Shown in pieces: positions 32,127 to 41,438 of a DNA stretch of 64,000 nucleotides. Every line of letters begins with the position of its first letter. Within the stretch, counting starts at the first letter, position 1. Under the pieces are notes generated by a model. That model ran no database searches. It had not been told where the DNA came from and was given only the letters and a program-made list of their open reading frames with translations. The position numbers were made by a program, and so were the translations under genes. Origin of the DNA: Lihuaxuella thermophila (lineage in GTDB: Bacteria; Bacillota; Bacilli; Thermoactinomycetales; Thermoactinomycetaceae). The stretch is from NCBI RefSeq assembly GCF_900110165.1, contig NZ_FOCQ01000012.1, positions 1 through 64,000 on the forward strand, read 5' to 3'.

Positions 32127-32579
32127 ATGGCGAGACTGGAATATCGTTTATTGGATGAGGCAAACGGATTCCCCCTGTTATACACCTATGACAACATCAG
32201 CAAAGATGAGATTGCTCTTCGCTTTGCCTGTGATTATTTTGTGAAGGATCACAAGGTTTTTGAGAAGACTTCGTGTGCCGTGGACTCATTGAATCACATC
32301 ATTTATGTGGTCCGGAGACGCGACGAACAAGTGGTGGAGCCTGGATTGGTTTTTGCTCCCCATTGGCGGGGAATCCGCATGGAGGTGCGGCATTTTCGCG
32401 AGGATGCCGACTTTTATCCCATAGTGCATACTTATCATTTTCATGAGCCCGGGGATGCTTTGCTTCATCTGATGAGCCATTTTCTCTATTTCCAGGGGAA
32501 GGAGTGGGAGAAAACCTCGACGGAAGTGGATGAGAATCGAAAAGTCTATGTGTATTATGCTAAGCCCACATCCATTTGA
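32127..32579 (+). CDS. Uncharacterised protein upstream of the ATP-grasp cluster
   Basis: 150 aa from ATG 32127 (AAAGGTGGG upstream; an earlier ATG at 32100 has no such site). Two similar halves appear: RLLDEANGFPLLYTYDNISKDEIALRFACDYFV (about 6-38) and HFREDADFYPIVHTYHFHEPGDALLHLMSHFLY (about 90-122). Each is followed by K-T-S-x-x-V-D and a V-Y-x-V/Y strand, so it is an internal duplication of a roughly 75-residue unit. Soluble, no TM. I do not recognise the family. Its gap of 12 bp to the next gene indicates an operon with the YgiB-position lipoprotein-like, ATP-grasp and DUF350 genes. Confidence 0.6.
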   Translation: MARLEYRLLDEANGFPLLYTYDNISKDEIALRFACDYFVKDHKVFEKTSCAVDSLNHIIYVVRRRDEQVVEPGLVFAPHWRGIRMEVRHFREDADFYPIVHTYHFHEPGDALLHLMSHFLYFQGKEWEKTSTEVDENRKVYVYYAKPTSI

Positions 32580-32591
32580 GGGGGATGGCAG

Positions 32592-32915
32592 TTGAAAGAT
32601 AAAAATGAGCAAACAGCGCAGTCAGAGAAAAAGAAAAGCAGACGCCTGGTCGGACTGTTTGCTGCAGCGATGCTGACGGTTCCCGCCGCCGGCTGTGATG
32701 ATGACGGGTTGGAGCTATGTTATGATAACGACGCAGACAATTATTGTGATGATGATCATAGCACTTATAACCCGAATAATTATGTGGTCATCAACGGAAA
32801 AAAAGTGGCTTACATTAAGGACGACAGCAGTTATGTCTCTTCCGGTGACGATGATTCGGGCGGAAAATACAAGGGAGGAATCGGCAAAAATTCGGGCAGC
32901 GTGTCCGGAGGATGA
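32592..32915 (+). CDS. Small acidic lipoprotein-like protein in the ATP-grasp cluster
   Basis: 107 aa from TTG 32592 (GGGGGATGG upstream). A basic N-terminus plus hydrophobic stretch RLVGLFAAAMLTVPAAGC resembles a lipoprotein signal with lipobox-like AAGC, then an Asp/Asn/Gly-rich region (CDDDGLELCYDNDADNYCDD) and a Gly/Ser tail. In gammaproteobacteria a Cys/Ser-rich lipoprotein-like gene (YgiB/YjfM) similarly precedes the YgiC/YjfC ATP-grasp gene, so this may be the analogous partner. The stop overlaps the next start. Family identity is inferred from position. Confidence 0.6.
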   Translation: MKDKNEQTAQSEKKKSRRLVGLFAAAMLTVPAAGCDDDGLELCYDNDADNYCDDDHSTYNPNNYVVINGKKVAYIKDDSSYVSSGDDDSGGKYKGGIGKNSGSVSGG

Positions 32916-34189
32916 TGGGATTGGTGGATCAAAGTTATCAACGGCGTAGAGAAGAGATTTATGCTCCCATGCGTCAAGAGGGTATTTTTACCTGGGATTC
33001 GATGTACAATCAGGAGTACGCACTGGCGTCGATCTATCCCATCTCCGAATCCTTCCGGGCGGAAATCGCCGGGGCCACGGAAAAGCTTGGCAAAATTTTC
33101 ACCCGCACGATCCGGGTGATTCAGCAAGGGCCGGACGAGTTGTTGAACGAGCTGGGAATTCCTGAAGCGGCACGGCTGGCTGTCCGCCTGACGGCAAATC
33201 CGGACATCCCCACGGTGGTTGGCAGGTTTGATTTCGCCCGGACTCCCCGGGGGTTAAAAATGCTGGAGTTTAACAGCGATACACCCACAGGTGTGGTGGA
33301 AGCATTCTACGTGAACGGAAACGTTTGCCGGTTCTATGGCTGGCAGGATCCCAATGACGGGATGAATGAGCATATTTTTGCGGCTTTTCAAGATATCATC
33401 GGGCGTTATAAAAAGATGGGGTTTTCCGCCGACGCGGTTTATTTCAGCTCGCTGGACTGGCATGAGGAAGATGCCGGCACCACCCGGTATTTGATGCGGG
33501 AATCCGGGCTGCATGCCCGGTATATTCCCCTTTCCTCCCTGGCTGTCAAAGGGGACCGTCTGTATTTCCGCGATCGTGAACAGGGGAGTTACCAGCCGGT
33601 CGATGTGTTGTACCGCTTGCATGCATTGGAAATCCTTGCCGAAGAGACCGATGACGACGGTTATCCCACCGGGGCTCATCTCCTGGATTTGGTGGCGAAC
33701 AAGAAGCTGGCGCTCATCAATCCGCCGGATGCTTTCATCGCCCAGACCAAAGCGCTTCAAGCCTTGATCTGGAATCTCCACGAAACGAACGCCTTTTTTA
33801 CTCTGGAAGAACATGAATGGATTGATACCTACATGCTGCCTACATATCTGGAGAATCCGTTTCTCGGAAAAACCGCTTATGTCCGGAAACCGATCTTCGG
33901 CAGGGAAGGCGGAGCCGTCACTTTATATGATGCCAGCGGGGAGACCATGGCCCGGGATCAACAATCTCTCTACTGGGATCAGCCGATGGTATACCAACAG
34001 CTGGCTGAACTGGAGACAGTGGAGACGGATACCTTGCGGGGCCGCTTTCACGGCCGTCTGTTGTGGGGATCTTTTCTGATTGGCGGCAAAGCATCCGCGA
34101 TCATGGCGAGGATCGACAGAAAGATTACGGGAAATCTTTCATATTTTTTACCTGTCGGCATTGGGGATCGGAAAGGAGAGCTTCGATGA
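32912..34189 (+). CDS. Glutathionylspermidine synthase-like ATP-grasp protein (YgiC/YjfC family)
   Basis: 425 aa. LKMLEFNSDTPTGVVEAFYVNG, the KKLALINPPDAFIAQTKALQALIW block and the late AYVRKPIFGREGGAVTLYDASG (ATP-grasp glycine loop with catalytic Lys/Arg) are the conserved segments of the C-terminal synthetase domain of glutathionylspermidine synthase. The amidase domain of bifunctional Gsp is absent, as usual for YgiC/YjfC. The enzyme should form an amide between a carboxylate and an amine; the true substrates are unknown. Overlapping ATGA with the DUF350 gene shows coupling. The start could be 32912 or 32915. Confidence 0.88.
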   Translation: MMGLVDQSYQRRREEIYAPMRQEGIFTWDSMYNQEYALASIYPISESFRAEIAGATEKLGKIFTRTIRVIQQGPDELLNELGIPEAARLAVRLTANPDIPTVVGRFDFARTPRGLKMLEFNSDTPTGVVEAFYVNGNVCRFYGWQDPNDGMNEHIFAAFQDIIGRYKKMGFSADAVYFSSLDWHEEDAGTTRYLMRESGLHARYIPLSSLAVKGDRLYFRDREQGSYQPVDVLYRLHALEILAEETDDDGYPTGAHLLDLVANKKLALINPPDAFIAQTKALQALIWNLHETNAFFTLEEHEWIDTYMLPTYLENPFLGKTAYVRKPIFGREGGAVTLYDASGETMARDQQSLYWDQPMVYQQLAELETVETDTLRGRFHGRLLWGSFLIGGKASAIMARIDRKITGNLSYFLPVGIGDRKGELR

Positions 34190-34620
34190 CACAATCAGAG
34201 GCAATACTGAACTTTTTGACTTATCTCGGCGTAACGATTCCGCTCATTATTTTCGGATATGTGGTCTTTCTGTTTGCGACTCCGTATAAAGAATACCAAC
34301 TCATCCGGGATGGGGCAGATACGACCGACCCGGCCAAAATCAACGCAGCGCAGGCGGCTGCCCATGATCTCGGAGGCAAATTGCTGGGGTTGGCCATCGT
34401 GATCGCATCAGCGATCTTTAACTCGGTCAATATCGCCGATCTGATGATCTGGGGAGCCGTCGGCATCCTGGCGCAAGTGGCCGTCTTTTACCTGTTCAAC
34501 TGGCTGGCGCCATTCAGCGTGATTTCGGAAATCCCCAAAGGCAATGTATCCGTGGCGATCTTTTCCTCCCGCCTGAGCGTGGCAACCGGATTGTTGATGG
34601 CTGCACTGATCAGTTATTGA
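34186..34620 (+). CDS. DUF350 membrane protein (YjfL-like)
   Basis: 144 aa from ATG 34186, behind AAAGGAGAG. Four TM helices (about 8-30, 55-80, 85-105, 122-143) built as two similar halves: each has an A-F-L/V-x-x-A-x-P-Y or L-A-P-F motif after a helix, and GGKLLGLAIVIASAIFNSVN is the typical DUF350 core. Genes for DUF350 proteins are regularly next to YjfC-type ATP-grasp genes, so it is probably a membrane partner or transporter for that product. Function is not established. Confidence 0.85.
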   Translation: MTQSEAILNFLTYLGVTIPLIIFGYVVFLFATPYKEYQLIRDGADTTDPAKINAAQAAAHDLGGKLLGLAIVIASAIFNSVNIADLMIWGAVGILAQVAVFYLFNWLAPFSVISEIPKGNVSVAIFSSRLSVATGLLMAALISY

Positions 34621-34700
34621 TCCTTAGGAAATGCGAGCGGGAATCCTCCCCGGTTCAATGGGGAGGATGCGTTGGAAAATCGGCGAAACGAGCAGAGCAG

Positions 34701-35585
34701 TTAAAGATAATCCTCCAGTTTGACAAACCGGAACCCTTTTTGCTTGAGCAGCGGAATGGCTTTCATGACGCCTTCCGCTGTTTCTTTTTTCGGCATGTTA
34801 AAGTGCAAAATGATGATGGAACCCGGTTTGGCCTCAAGCATCGCCCGTTTGACCTGTTCGCTGGAGTAAGTGGCTCCCGCATCGCCGATGACATCAAAGT
34901 TGACAGGCTTTTCTCCAAGTTCATACACCATTCGGACCGCCACATCATCGTAATAGGCAGTCCCCGGGCGGAAAAACCGCGGTTTTCTTCCGGTCAGTGA
35001 CTCGATCTTTCGGGCATTGAGCAGGACTTCATCCACCACTTCCCCGGGGTTTTGGGTGCCTTTGATTCCGTAGACGGATCTCCCTGAGACGGATAAAGGC
35101 AGATGCTTCGTCCCGTGATTTTCAATCTCAAACAAAGGGTTTTTCGACAAGGTTAGAAAAGTATCGCGATTTGCGTCAATCCAGCGGCTGTTGACAAACA
35201 AAGTAGCCGGTATGCGCTGGCTGATCAGATAGCGGATCAGTTGTTGATCGTAACCGTTCCCGTGTTTTCCCCCGCAGGCATCGAACGTGAGGGCAATCAC
35301 TTTATCACCGGTATGCAAGCGGTTGATCACCCCGGGAGCATTTTCTCCCCAGAAGCGCGGTTTTTGGCCTGCGAACTTCTGGATCAGGCTTTCCTTCAGT
35401 TGGCGGGGGTTTTCGGCAGAGCCGGAGTGACGCAGCGAAGTCGCCTTTGCATCTGCCGGTTCCTCTTTGACTGTGGCCGGGGGTTTGGGTTCAGATAACC
35501 GGAAATCGTCTTTGCCAGCCGAACAGGCGGAAGCCAGTCCGGCAAGGATGGTGAGGAAGAGAATGAAGCCGTTCTTTTTTATCAT
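34701..35585 (-). CDS. Polysaccharide deacetylase-family lipoprotein
   Basis: 294 aa. Lipoprotein signal peptide (MIKKNGFILFLTILAGLASACS with Cys near 21), Pro/Glu/Lys-rich linker, then a NodB domain (about 95-290): TFDACGG (TFDD motif with the second Asp replaced by Ala), ENHGTKH (zinc-binding His pair), RPGTAYYDD (R-x-P-G variant) and IIILHFN (the LILH motif). This variant subgroup, with TFDAC-GG, is common in Bacilli and is expected to deacetylate or otherwise act on cell-wall polymers outside the membrane. Single gene behind AAAAGGG. Confidence 0.88.
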   Translation of the reverse strand: MIKKNGFILFLTILAGLASACSAGKDDFRLSEPKPPATVKEEPADAKATSLRHSGSAENPRQLKESLIQKFAGQKPRFWGENAPGVINRLHTGDKVIALTFDACGGKHGNGYDQQLIRYLISQRIPATLFVNSRWIDANRDTFLTLSKNPLFEIENHGTKHLPLSVSGRSVYGIKGTQNPGEVVDEVLLNARKIESLTGRKPRFFRPGTAYYDDVAVRMVYELGEKPVNFDVIGDAGATYSSEQVKRAMLEAKPGSIIILHFNMPKKETAEGVMKAIPLLKQKGFRFVKLEDYL

Positions 35586-35730
35586 TTGAGAATCCCTTTT
35601 CTATTTCTTCTAAAATCGATGATTACTAGATTTGATTGTATAACAAAACAGAAAACTTCCCAGCAGAAGAAGTGAATGTCATAAAAATGACACAAAACGG
35701 ACCGTGGGCCTGGGCCGTTTTCAGGCAAAC

Positions 35731-35766
35731 AAAAAAAACCGGCTCTCCGTCTCCGAAGAACCAGTT
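35731..35766 (-). terminator. Terminator of corA
   Basis: On the minus strand AACTGGTTCT...AGAGCCGGTT (G-U pairs allowed) is followed by eight T. Confidence 0.8.
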
Positions 35767-35773
35767 CGTCCGG

Positions 35774-36733
35774 TCAATCCCGGTCAAACCATCCTTTTTT
35801 CCGAAACCAGCGAACCATCATGAACGCGACAAATCCCATCAATGTGAGCACCATAAAGTATCCGTATCTCCACTTGAGTTCGGGCATGTTTTCAAAATTC
35901 ATCCCGTAGATTCCGGCGATAAAAGTGAGCGGCATAAAAATCGTCGTAATCACGGTGAGCGTCATCATGATCGAGTTGGCCCGATGCGAGTAAACGGACA
36001 AGTAGCTGTCTCGGATATCATTGGTCATTTCCCGGCTCGATTCGATCATGGAATTCAGCTTTTCCAGGTGATAGTAAATATCGTTGTAAAGCCGATGCTC
36101 TTCATCCTTCAGAGCCAGATGATGTGAGTTTAAAATGCGGTAGAGCAGATCGCGCATGGGCCAGATGGTATGCAACAGAGACAGGAGCTGGCTGCGGATG
36201 GCAAACACTTCATTCAACAATGCCTGCAGTCTGCGGTGTTTTCCTCTTGATCTCTCTTCCAGAGCGATGATGCGGTCCTCCAGTTCCTGAGCGATCGGGA
36301 AATAGGAGTCCACCAGTTCATCCATGATTTTATATGCGATAAATTTGGGCCCCTTGGCTTGCACACCGGTATCTTTTTTCATCCGGTCCCATAATTCGTC
36401 GATTGCTTCGTGTTTCTGATAATGGAAGGTAACGATAAATTTTTCCCCGACAAACAGATCGATTTCCTGGGGCTTGAGGGTTTTCGTGTCCAGCGCTTGC
36501 AGGACATAAAAGGTATAGCCTTCAAAGTAATGAAGTTTGGGACGCTGTAAAAAGTGGAAACAATCCTTGACCGCCAGGGGATGAAAGCCCATTTGTTCCA
36601 GTTGTCCCGCTTCCTGCATGGAAGGAGCATTGAAGTCGACCCAGTACCAATCCGCCTCCAGGTGTTGGTAATCGGACAGGGGAAGATTTTTTTCGGTCAC
36701 TTTCCCATTTGAATAGACAAGTGTGCGGATCAA
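35774..36733 (-). CDS. corA: CorA-family magnesium transporter
   Basis: 319 aa from TTG 36733, with AAAGGAG 9 bp upstream. Long cytosolic alpha/beta N-terminal domain, then two TM helices at the C-terminus (about 258-280 and 291-310) joined by the loop containing YGMNFENMPEL, the universal CorA selectivity motif G-M-N. The tail is basic (RWFRKKGWFDRD). It forms a homopentamer in the membrane, importing Mg2+ (possibly Co2+ or Ni2+). Length fits the Bacilli CorA family. No Mg riboswitch is visible upstream. Confidence 0.94.
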   Translation of the reverse strand: MIRTLVYSNGKVTEKNLPLSDYQHLEADWYWVDFNAPSMQEAGQLEQMGFHPLAVKDCFHFLQRPKLHYFEGYTFYVLQALDTKTLKPQEIDLFVGEKFIVTFHYQKHEAIDELWDRMKKDTGVQAKGPKFIAYKIMDELVDSYFPIAQELEDRIIALEERSRGKHRRLQALLNEVFAIRSQLLSLLHTIWPMRDLLYRILNSHHLALKDEEHRLYNDIYYHLEKLNSMIESSREMTNDIRDSYLSVYSHRANSIMMTLTVITTIFMPLTFIAGIYGMNFENMPELKWRYGYFMVLTLMGFVAFMMVRWFRKKGWFDRD

Positions 36734-36902
36734 GAAAAACAGGCTCCTTTCGCCTCATTCATCCAAAAGGTATCGACACTGATCGGATTCATACATTATA
36801 CATGATAACCGCTTACGGCAACAAATTCACGGTCAGAAACGGAGATTTCCGTCGGTCGTTGAAAAAAGCTTGCATAAAATGTGGTTTCCGCTAAATCGGG
36901 GG

Positions 36903-36943
36903 TAGACTTTTTGTGCATAATATGTATAATAATTCATATGAAT
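36903..36943 (+). promoter_or_regulatory. argGH promoter with ARG-box-like palindrome
   Basis: TATAAT at 36925-36930 with TAGACT at 36903-36908 (16-bp spacer). ATTCATATGAAT at 36932-36943, followed by GAATTTTTATT, resembles AhrC/ArgR boxes. Arginine repression is therefore likely. Confidence 0.6.
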
Positions 36944-36971
36944 GAATTTTTATTAGTACGGAGGTTTTAAA

Positions 36972-38228
36972 ATGGATAAACAAAAAATTGTGCTGGCTTA
37001 TTCCGGTGGTTTAGATACATCTGTCGCGATCAAATGGTTGAGTGAGAAATACGGCTTTGATGTGATCGCCGTTGCCCTTGATGTGGGGGAAGGAAAGGAT
37101 TTGGATTTTATCAGGCAAAAGGCTCTCCGGGTGGGGGCGGTCAAATCGGTCGTCGTCGATGCAAAAGAGTGGTTTGCCAACCAATTTCTCGCTCCGGCGC
37201 TCAAAGCAAACGCGATGTATGAGGGCAAGTATCCGTTGGTGTCAGCCCTGTCCCGTCCGCTGATTTCGCAAGTCTTGGTTCAGGTGGCCAAAGAAGAAGG
37301 GGCTGTGGCGGTCGCGCATGGGTGCACGGGGAAAGGGAATGACCAGGTGCGTTTTGAGGTGTCGGTCAAAGCGCTGAAGCCCGACCTTCAGGTGGTGGCT
37401 CCCGTCCGTGAATGGGCGATGTCCCGTGAAGAAGAGATCGCCTATGCCAAACAGCACAACATCCCCATTCCGGTAGATCTGGATAACCCCTACAGCATTG
37501 ATCAAAATCTCTGGGGAAGGAGCTGTGAGTGCGGAGAACTGGAAAATCCGTGGGCCGCTCCGCCGGAGGGGGCTTATGAATGGACGAAACCCGTAGCGGA
37601 GACGCCGGACATCCCGACGGAAATCGAGTTGACATTTAAGGAGGGAATTCCCACTCACCTCAATGGTGAAGAAATGCCGTTTCACCAGCTGGTCAGCAAA
37701 TTGAATCAAATCGCCGGTGAGCATGGAGTGGGCAGGATTGACCATGTAGAGAACCGACTTGTCGGCATCAAGTCGAGAGAAGTTTATGAATGCCCGGCGG
37801 CGGTTACTTTGATCACCGCGCACCGTGAGCTGGAATTTTTGACCCAGACCCGCGACATCGCCCAGTTCAAGCCGGTCATTGAGCAGAAATGGGCCCAGCT
37901 CACCTATGACGGCTTGTGGTTCTCTCCTCTCAAAAAAGCGCTGGATGCATTCATTGATGAAACGCAAAAATATGTTTCCGGCAAAGTGCGTGTTCGTTTG
38001 TTTAAAGGTCACGCCACCGTAACCGGAAGAGAATCGGCATTTTCCCTGTACAATGAGCAGTTGGCCACTTATACCGCGGACGATACATTTGATCACCAGG
38101 CGGCGGTCGGATTTATCAAGTTGTGGGGATTGCCCACGCATATTTATGCAGAAGTGCATGCGGAAAAGGAGGAGCAACATGAAACTCTGGGGCGGGCGGT
38201 TTACCAAGCCGACCAACCGGTTGGTTGA
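36972..38228 (+). CDS. argG: Argininosuccinate synthase
   Basis: 418 aa. [39 protein letters not shown] (N-type ATP pyrophosphatase P-loop), [35 protein letters not shown] and the C-terminal [11 protein letters not shown] define ArgG. It condenses citrulline and aspartate with ATP. The usual Bacilli protein is about 400 aa and ends soon after a HIYAEV-type segment; here the frame continues about 20 residues ([20 protein letters not shown]) and overlaps argH by 50 bp. Behind CGGAGG. Operon with argH under a probable ArgR site. Confidence 0.97.
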   Translation: MDKQKIVLAYSGGLDTSVAIKWLSEKYGFDVIAVALDVGEGKDLDFIRQKALRVGAVKSVVVDAKEWFANQFLAPALKANAMYEGKYPLVSALSRPLISQVLVQVAKEEGAVAVAHGCTGKGNDQVRFEVSVKALKPDLQVVAPVREWAMSREEEIAYAKQHNIPIPVDLDNPYSIDQNLWGRSCECGELENPWAAPPEGAYEWTKPVAETPDIPTEIELTFKEGIPTHLNGEEMPFHQLVSKLNQIAGEHGVGRIDHVENRLVGIKSREVYECPAAVTLITAHRELEFLTQTRDIAQFKPVIEQKWAQLTYDGLWFSPLKKALDAFIDETQKYVSGKVRVRLFKGHATVTGRESAFSLYNEQLATYTADDTFDHQAAVGFIKLWGLPTHIYAEVHAEKEEQHETLGRAVYQADQPVG

Positions 38229-39579
38229 AGAATACAATGCCTCCATCACCTTTGATCAGGAATTGGCGGAAGAAGATATCCAGGGGAGCATCGCGCATGT
38301 CACCATGCTGGGGGCATGCGGCGTTCTTTCCCAAAGTGAAGCCGATCAGATCATCGAAGGCCTGGAAAAAATTCTGCAGAAAATCCGCGCCGGGGAAATA
38401 GAGTTTTCGATCGAAAATGAAGATATTCATATGAACATCGAAAAGCTGTTGATTGAGGAGATCGGGCCCGTTGGCGGAAAGCTTCATACCGGACGCAGCA
38501 GGAACGACCAGGTTGCTGTCGATATGCACCTCTATGTCAGAAAACAGACAGTGGAAATGGTGCGTCTGCTCACCCAACTGCAGCGGGTTCTCATCGAGCA
38601 GGCGGAACAACACGTCGATACCATCCTTCCCGGATACACACATCTGCAGCGCGCGCAGCCCGTCCGTTTCGCCCACCATCTGCTCGCATACGTTTCGATG
38701 TTTGAACGGGATATTGAACGTTTGATCGACAGTTACAAAAGAGTGAACACTTGCCCGCTCGGGGCGGGAGCGATCGCGGGAACCACCTTTCCCACCGACC
38801 GCCACATGGTGGCCAAACATCTCGGCTTCGACCGAATCTATGACAACAGCATGGATGCGGTCAGCGACCGCGATTATCTGGTTGAGTTTTTATCCATCTG
38901 TTCATTGATCATGGTTCATCTCTCCCGTTTGTCGGAAGAGCTGATTCTATGGACAAGCGAAGAGTTTAACTATATTGTGCTCGATGATGCCTTTTGCACA
39001 GGCAGCAGCATGATGCCGCAGAAAAAAAATCCGGATATTCCCGAGCTGATCCGCGGCAAAACCGGGAGGGTATTCGGCCATCTCATCGGCCTTCTCACCA
39101 CGTTGAAGGCTTTACCTCTTACCTACAATAAAGATTTGCAAGAAGACAAAGAGGGAGTCTTTGACACGGTCAAAACATTGACAGGGGCCCTTTCCATCAT
39201 GGCTCCCATGTTGCAGACGATGAAAGTGAACAAGGAACAAATGAAGAAGAATGCGGAGTCCGGCTTTTCCAACGCCACTGATTTGGCCGATTACCTGGTG
39301 AATAAAGGACTCTCCTTTCGGGAAGCCCATGAGGTGGTTGGAAAGCTGGTCCTGTACTGTATCGAACAGGACAAATATCTTGCCGGTTGCACCCTGGATG
39401 AGTTTCAACGTTTCTCCAAGCTGATTGAGCAAGATGTCTATGATAAAATTGCCTGCGAACAGGTGGTGGAAGCGAGAATAAGCCTGGGTGGAACGGCTAA
39501 AAACCAAGTCCTGAAAACACTTTCGGAGAAAAAGAAGAAAATGGATGAAACCTTATCCTGGCTATCGATCGTATACTGA
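38179..39579 (+). CDS. argH: Argininosuccinate lyase
   Basis: 466 aa from ATG 38179 (AGGAGG upstream, inside argG); a longer frame from 38053 is not needed. [45 protein letters not shown] (substrate loop), [17 protein letters not shown] and the fumarase/aspartase signature [11 protein letters not shown] with its catalytic Ser are all present. It cleaves argininosuccinate to arginine and fumarate, the last step of arginine synthesis. Cytosolic homotetramer. Terminator at 39590-39625. Confidence 0.97.
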   Translation: MKLWGGRFTKPTNRLVEEYNASITFDQELAEEDIQGSIAHVTMLGACGVLSQSEADQIIEGLEKILQKIRAGEIEFSIENEDIHMNIEKLLIEEIGPVGGKLHTGRSRNDQVAVDMHLYVRKQTVEMVRLLTQLQRVLIEQAEQHVDTILPGYTHLQRAQPVRFAHHLLAYVSMFERDIERLIDSYKRVNTCPLGAGAIAGTTFPTDRHMVAKHLGFDRIYDNSMDAVSDRDYLVEFLSICSLIMVHLSRLSEELILWTSEEFNYIVLDDAFCTGSSMMPQKKNPDIPELIRGKTGRVFGHLIGLLTTLKALPLTYNKDLQEDKEGVFDTVKTLTGALSIMAPMLQTMKVNKEQMKKNAESGFSNATDLADYLVNKGLSFREAHEVVGKLVLYCIEQDKYLAGCTLDEFQRFSKLIEQDVYDKIACEQVVEARISLGGTAKNQVLKTLSEKKKKMDETLSWLSIVY

Positions 39580-39589
39580 ACGTAAATGT

Positions 39590-39625
39590 CCCTCACTGGC
39601 AGACGGCCATGGGGGCTTTTTCTTT
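39590..39625 (+). terminator. Terminator of argGH
   Basis: CCCTCA-C-TGGC (39590-39600) pairs with GCCA-TGGGGG (39606-39615, one G-U pair, one bulge), followed by TTTTTCTTTT. Confidence 0.75.
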
Positions 39626-39681
39626 TGACCGGGTGCAGATTTTAAAAAAAATATAAACCTAGGAAAACAGAAGATTGATGT

Positions 39682-39687
39682 TATAAT
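39682..39687 (+). promoter_or_regulatory. Probable -10 box of the ftsEX operon
   Basis: TATAAT in an A+T-rich stretch 150 bp before ftsE. The -35 is weak. The remaining leader to 39836 shows no recognised element. Confidence 0.35.
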
Positions 39688-39836
39688 AGGAAAAGGGTTT
39701 ATATGGAGTTAAGAGAAGACGTATCTCATCAGCTTTTTCCTTCTGGACGGGATGAAGATAATCTTACTTTTTGCTACTATGTATAACTACAGAGAGATAG
39801 AACGAAATCAGCATAAAAATCCTGGAAGGTGATTCT

Positions 39837-40520
39837 GTGATTGAGATGCATGATGTCTGGAAGGTCTACGATAACGGCGTAGAAGCTCTTCGCGGAATCA
39901 ATGTGAAGATTGACCGGGGAGAGTTCGTGTACATCGTAGGTCCCAGCGGAGCGGGTAAGAGTACGTTTATCAAATTAATGTACCGTGAAGAAAAGCCGAC
40001 CCACGGAGTCGTGCTGATCAACGGTGTCAACGTAAAACGGGTGCGTGACTGGAAAATTCCCCATGTCAGGCGGAAAATCGGGGTTGTGTTCCAAGATTTC
40101 AAGCTGTTGAATATGACGGCCTACGACAACGTAGCCTTTGCATTAGAAGCGATTGAAACACCGAGAAGAAAAATTCGGCCGAGAGTGGAAGAAGTTCTGG
40201 AACTGGTGGGGCTCTCGGACCGCATGTTTGCTTATCCATCCCAGCTTTCCGGAGGGGAGCAGCAGCGTGTGGCCATTGCACGCGCAATTGTAAATAATCC
40301 GAGCTTTTTGATCGCAGACGAGCCTACAGGAAACCTGGATCCGGAAAATTCCTGGGATATCATGTATTTGCTGGAAGAGATCAATAAACGGGGAACCACC
40401 ATTGTCATGGCTACCCACAACAAAGAGATCGTGAACACCCTGCGTCAGCGGGTCATCGCGATTGAGCAGGGCATTATCGTCAGAGATGAGGAAGGGGGCG
40501 AATACGGATATGAAGATTGA
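39837..40520 (+). CDS. ftsE: Cell-division ABC ATPase FtsE
   Basis: 227 aa from GTG 39837 behind AAGGTGAT. Walker [10 protein letters not shown] (residues 36-44), Q-loop GVVFQDF, signature [14 protein letters not shown], Walker [12 protein letters not shown] and H-loop THN are intact. [34 protein letters not shown] is the FtsE opening. FtsE/FtsX control peptidoglycan hydrolases (CwlO in B. subtilis, EnvC in E. coli) at the division site or lateral wall. It overlaps ftsX by 11 bp. Three candidate hydrolase partners are encoded directly downstream. Confidence 0.96.
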   Translation: MIEMHDVWKVYDNGVEALRGINVKIDRGEFVYIVGPSGAGKSTFIKLMYREEKPTHGVVLINGVNVKRVRDWKIPHVRRKIGVVFQDFKLLNMTAYDNVAFALEAIETPRRKIRPRVEEVLELVGLSDRMFAYPSQLSGGEQQRVAIARAIVNNPSFLIADEPTGNLDPENSWDIMYLLEEINKRGTTIVMATHNKEIVNTLRQRVIAIEQGIIVRDEEGGEYGYED

Positions 40521-41412
40521 TACGATGATTCGCCACTTTCGTGAAGCTTACCGCGGCGTAAGAAGAAACGCCTGGATGAGCTTTGCGGCCATCAGCGCCG
40601 TTGCCGTAACTTTGTTTATCTTCGGGATTTTTCTCGTGTTCGCGTTCAATATCCGCTATATGACGCATGAACTGGACAAGCAGGTGGCGATCCGGGCCTC
40701 GCTCGTCCCTCAACTGACGCCGCAGCAACAGGATGAATTGTTAAAAAACATTAAAGCTCTCCCCAAAGTAAAAGAAGCGAAACTGGTTCCAAAGGAACAG
40801 GGCTTGAAAATAATGAAAGAAGCCTGGGGCGAGGACGGGGAAGAGTTTTTTGCCGGCCTGGAAGGGGATAAAAATCCGTTCCCGGATGTGATTGAGGTAC
40901 AGCCGAAAGATCCCCAGCAGACAGAGGAATTGGCGAAGGAGCTGGACAACTTTCCAAATGGAATCGAACGGGTGGATTACGGCGAAGCTGTCACCGACCG
41001 CCTGTTAAACTTTTCCGGTTGGGTGAGAAACGTTGTCCTCATCTTCGGTCTGGGGCTGGCAACTCTGGCCGCGTTCCTCATCTCCAACACCATTAAGTTG
41101 ACCATTATCGCACGCCGGCAGGAGATTGAGATTATGCGGCTGGTAGGGGCAAGCAACTGGTTTATCCGCTGGCCGTTCTTTATCGAAGGTGCCTTTATCG
41201 GAGTGGTAGGGGCGATCGTGCCTACAACATTGGTATTAGTGTTATACCAGGCAGCATTGACGAGCCTTGGTGCTGGTGAACAATACGCCATCCTGAAATT
41301 GATGCCGATGCTCTCTCTCGGGATCAATGTATCGTTAAGCATCTTTGCTCTCGGTGCGGCGATTGGTATGCTGGGCAGCATGATTTCGGTGCGTCGCTTC
41401 CTGAAGATTTAA
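40510..41412 (+). CDS. ftsX: Cell-division membrane protein FtsX
   Basis: 300 aa from ATG 40510. TM1 at about 22-44, an extracellular domain (about 45-170; VAIRASLVPQLTPQQQDELLK, PNGIERVDYGE) and three C-terminal TM helices (about 178-295) containing IARRQEIEIMRLVGASNWFIRWPFFIEGAFIG, the conserved FtsX/MacB segment. The extracellular domain of FtsX contacts coiled-coil hydrolases or activators, transmitting FtsE ATPase state. Translationally coupled to ftsE. Length is typical of Bacilli. Confidence 0.95.
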   Translation: MKIDTMIRHFREAYRGVRRNAWMSFAAISAVAVTLFIFGIFLVFAFNIRYMTHELDKQVAIRASLVPQLTPQQQDELLKNIKALPKVKEAKLVPKEQGLKIMKEAWGEDGEEFFAGLEGDKNPFPDVIEVQPKDPQQTEELAKELDNFPNGIERVDYGEAVTDRLLNFSGWVRNVVLIFGLGLATLAAFLISNTIKLTIIARRQEIEIMRLVGASNWFIRWPFFIEGAFIGVVGAIVPTTLVLVLYQAALTSLGAGEQYAILKLMPMLSLGINVSLSIFALGAAIGMLGSMISVRRFLKI

Positions 41413-41438
41413 GAAGCCCCTATACAAGGAGGGTATTC

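Noticed and set aside
34640-34668. ATCCTCCCC/GGGGAGGAT hairpin between DUF350 and deacetylase genes
   Set aside because: Likely a convergent terminator stem, but both strands lack a U-run, so not listed as a feature.
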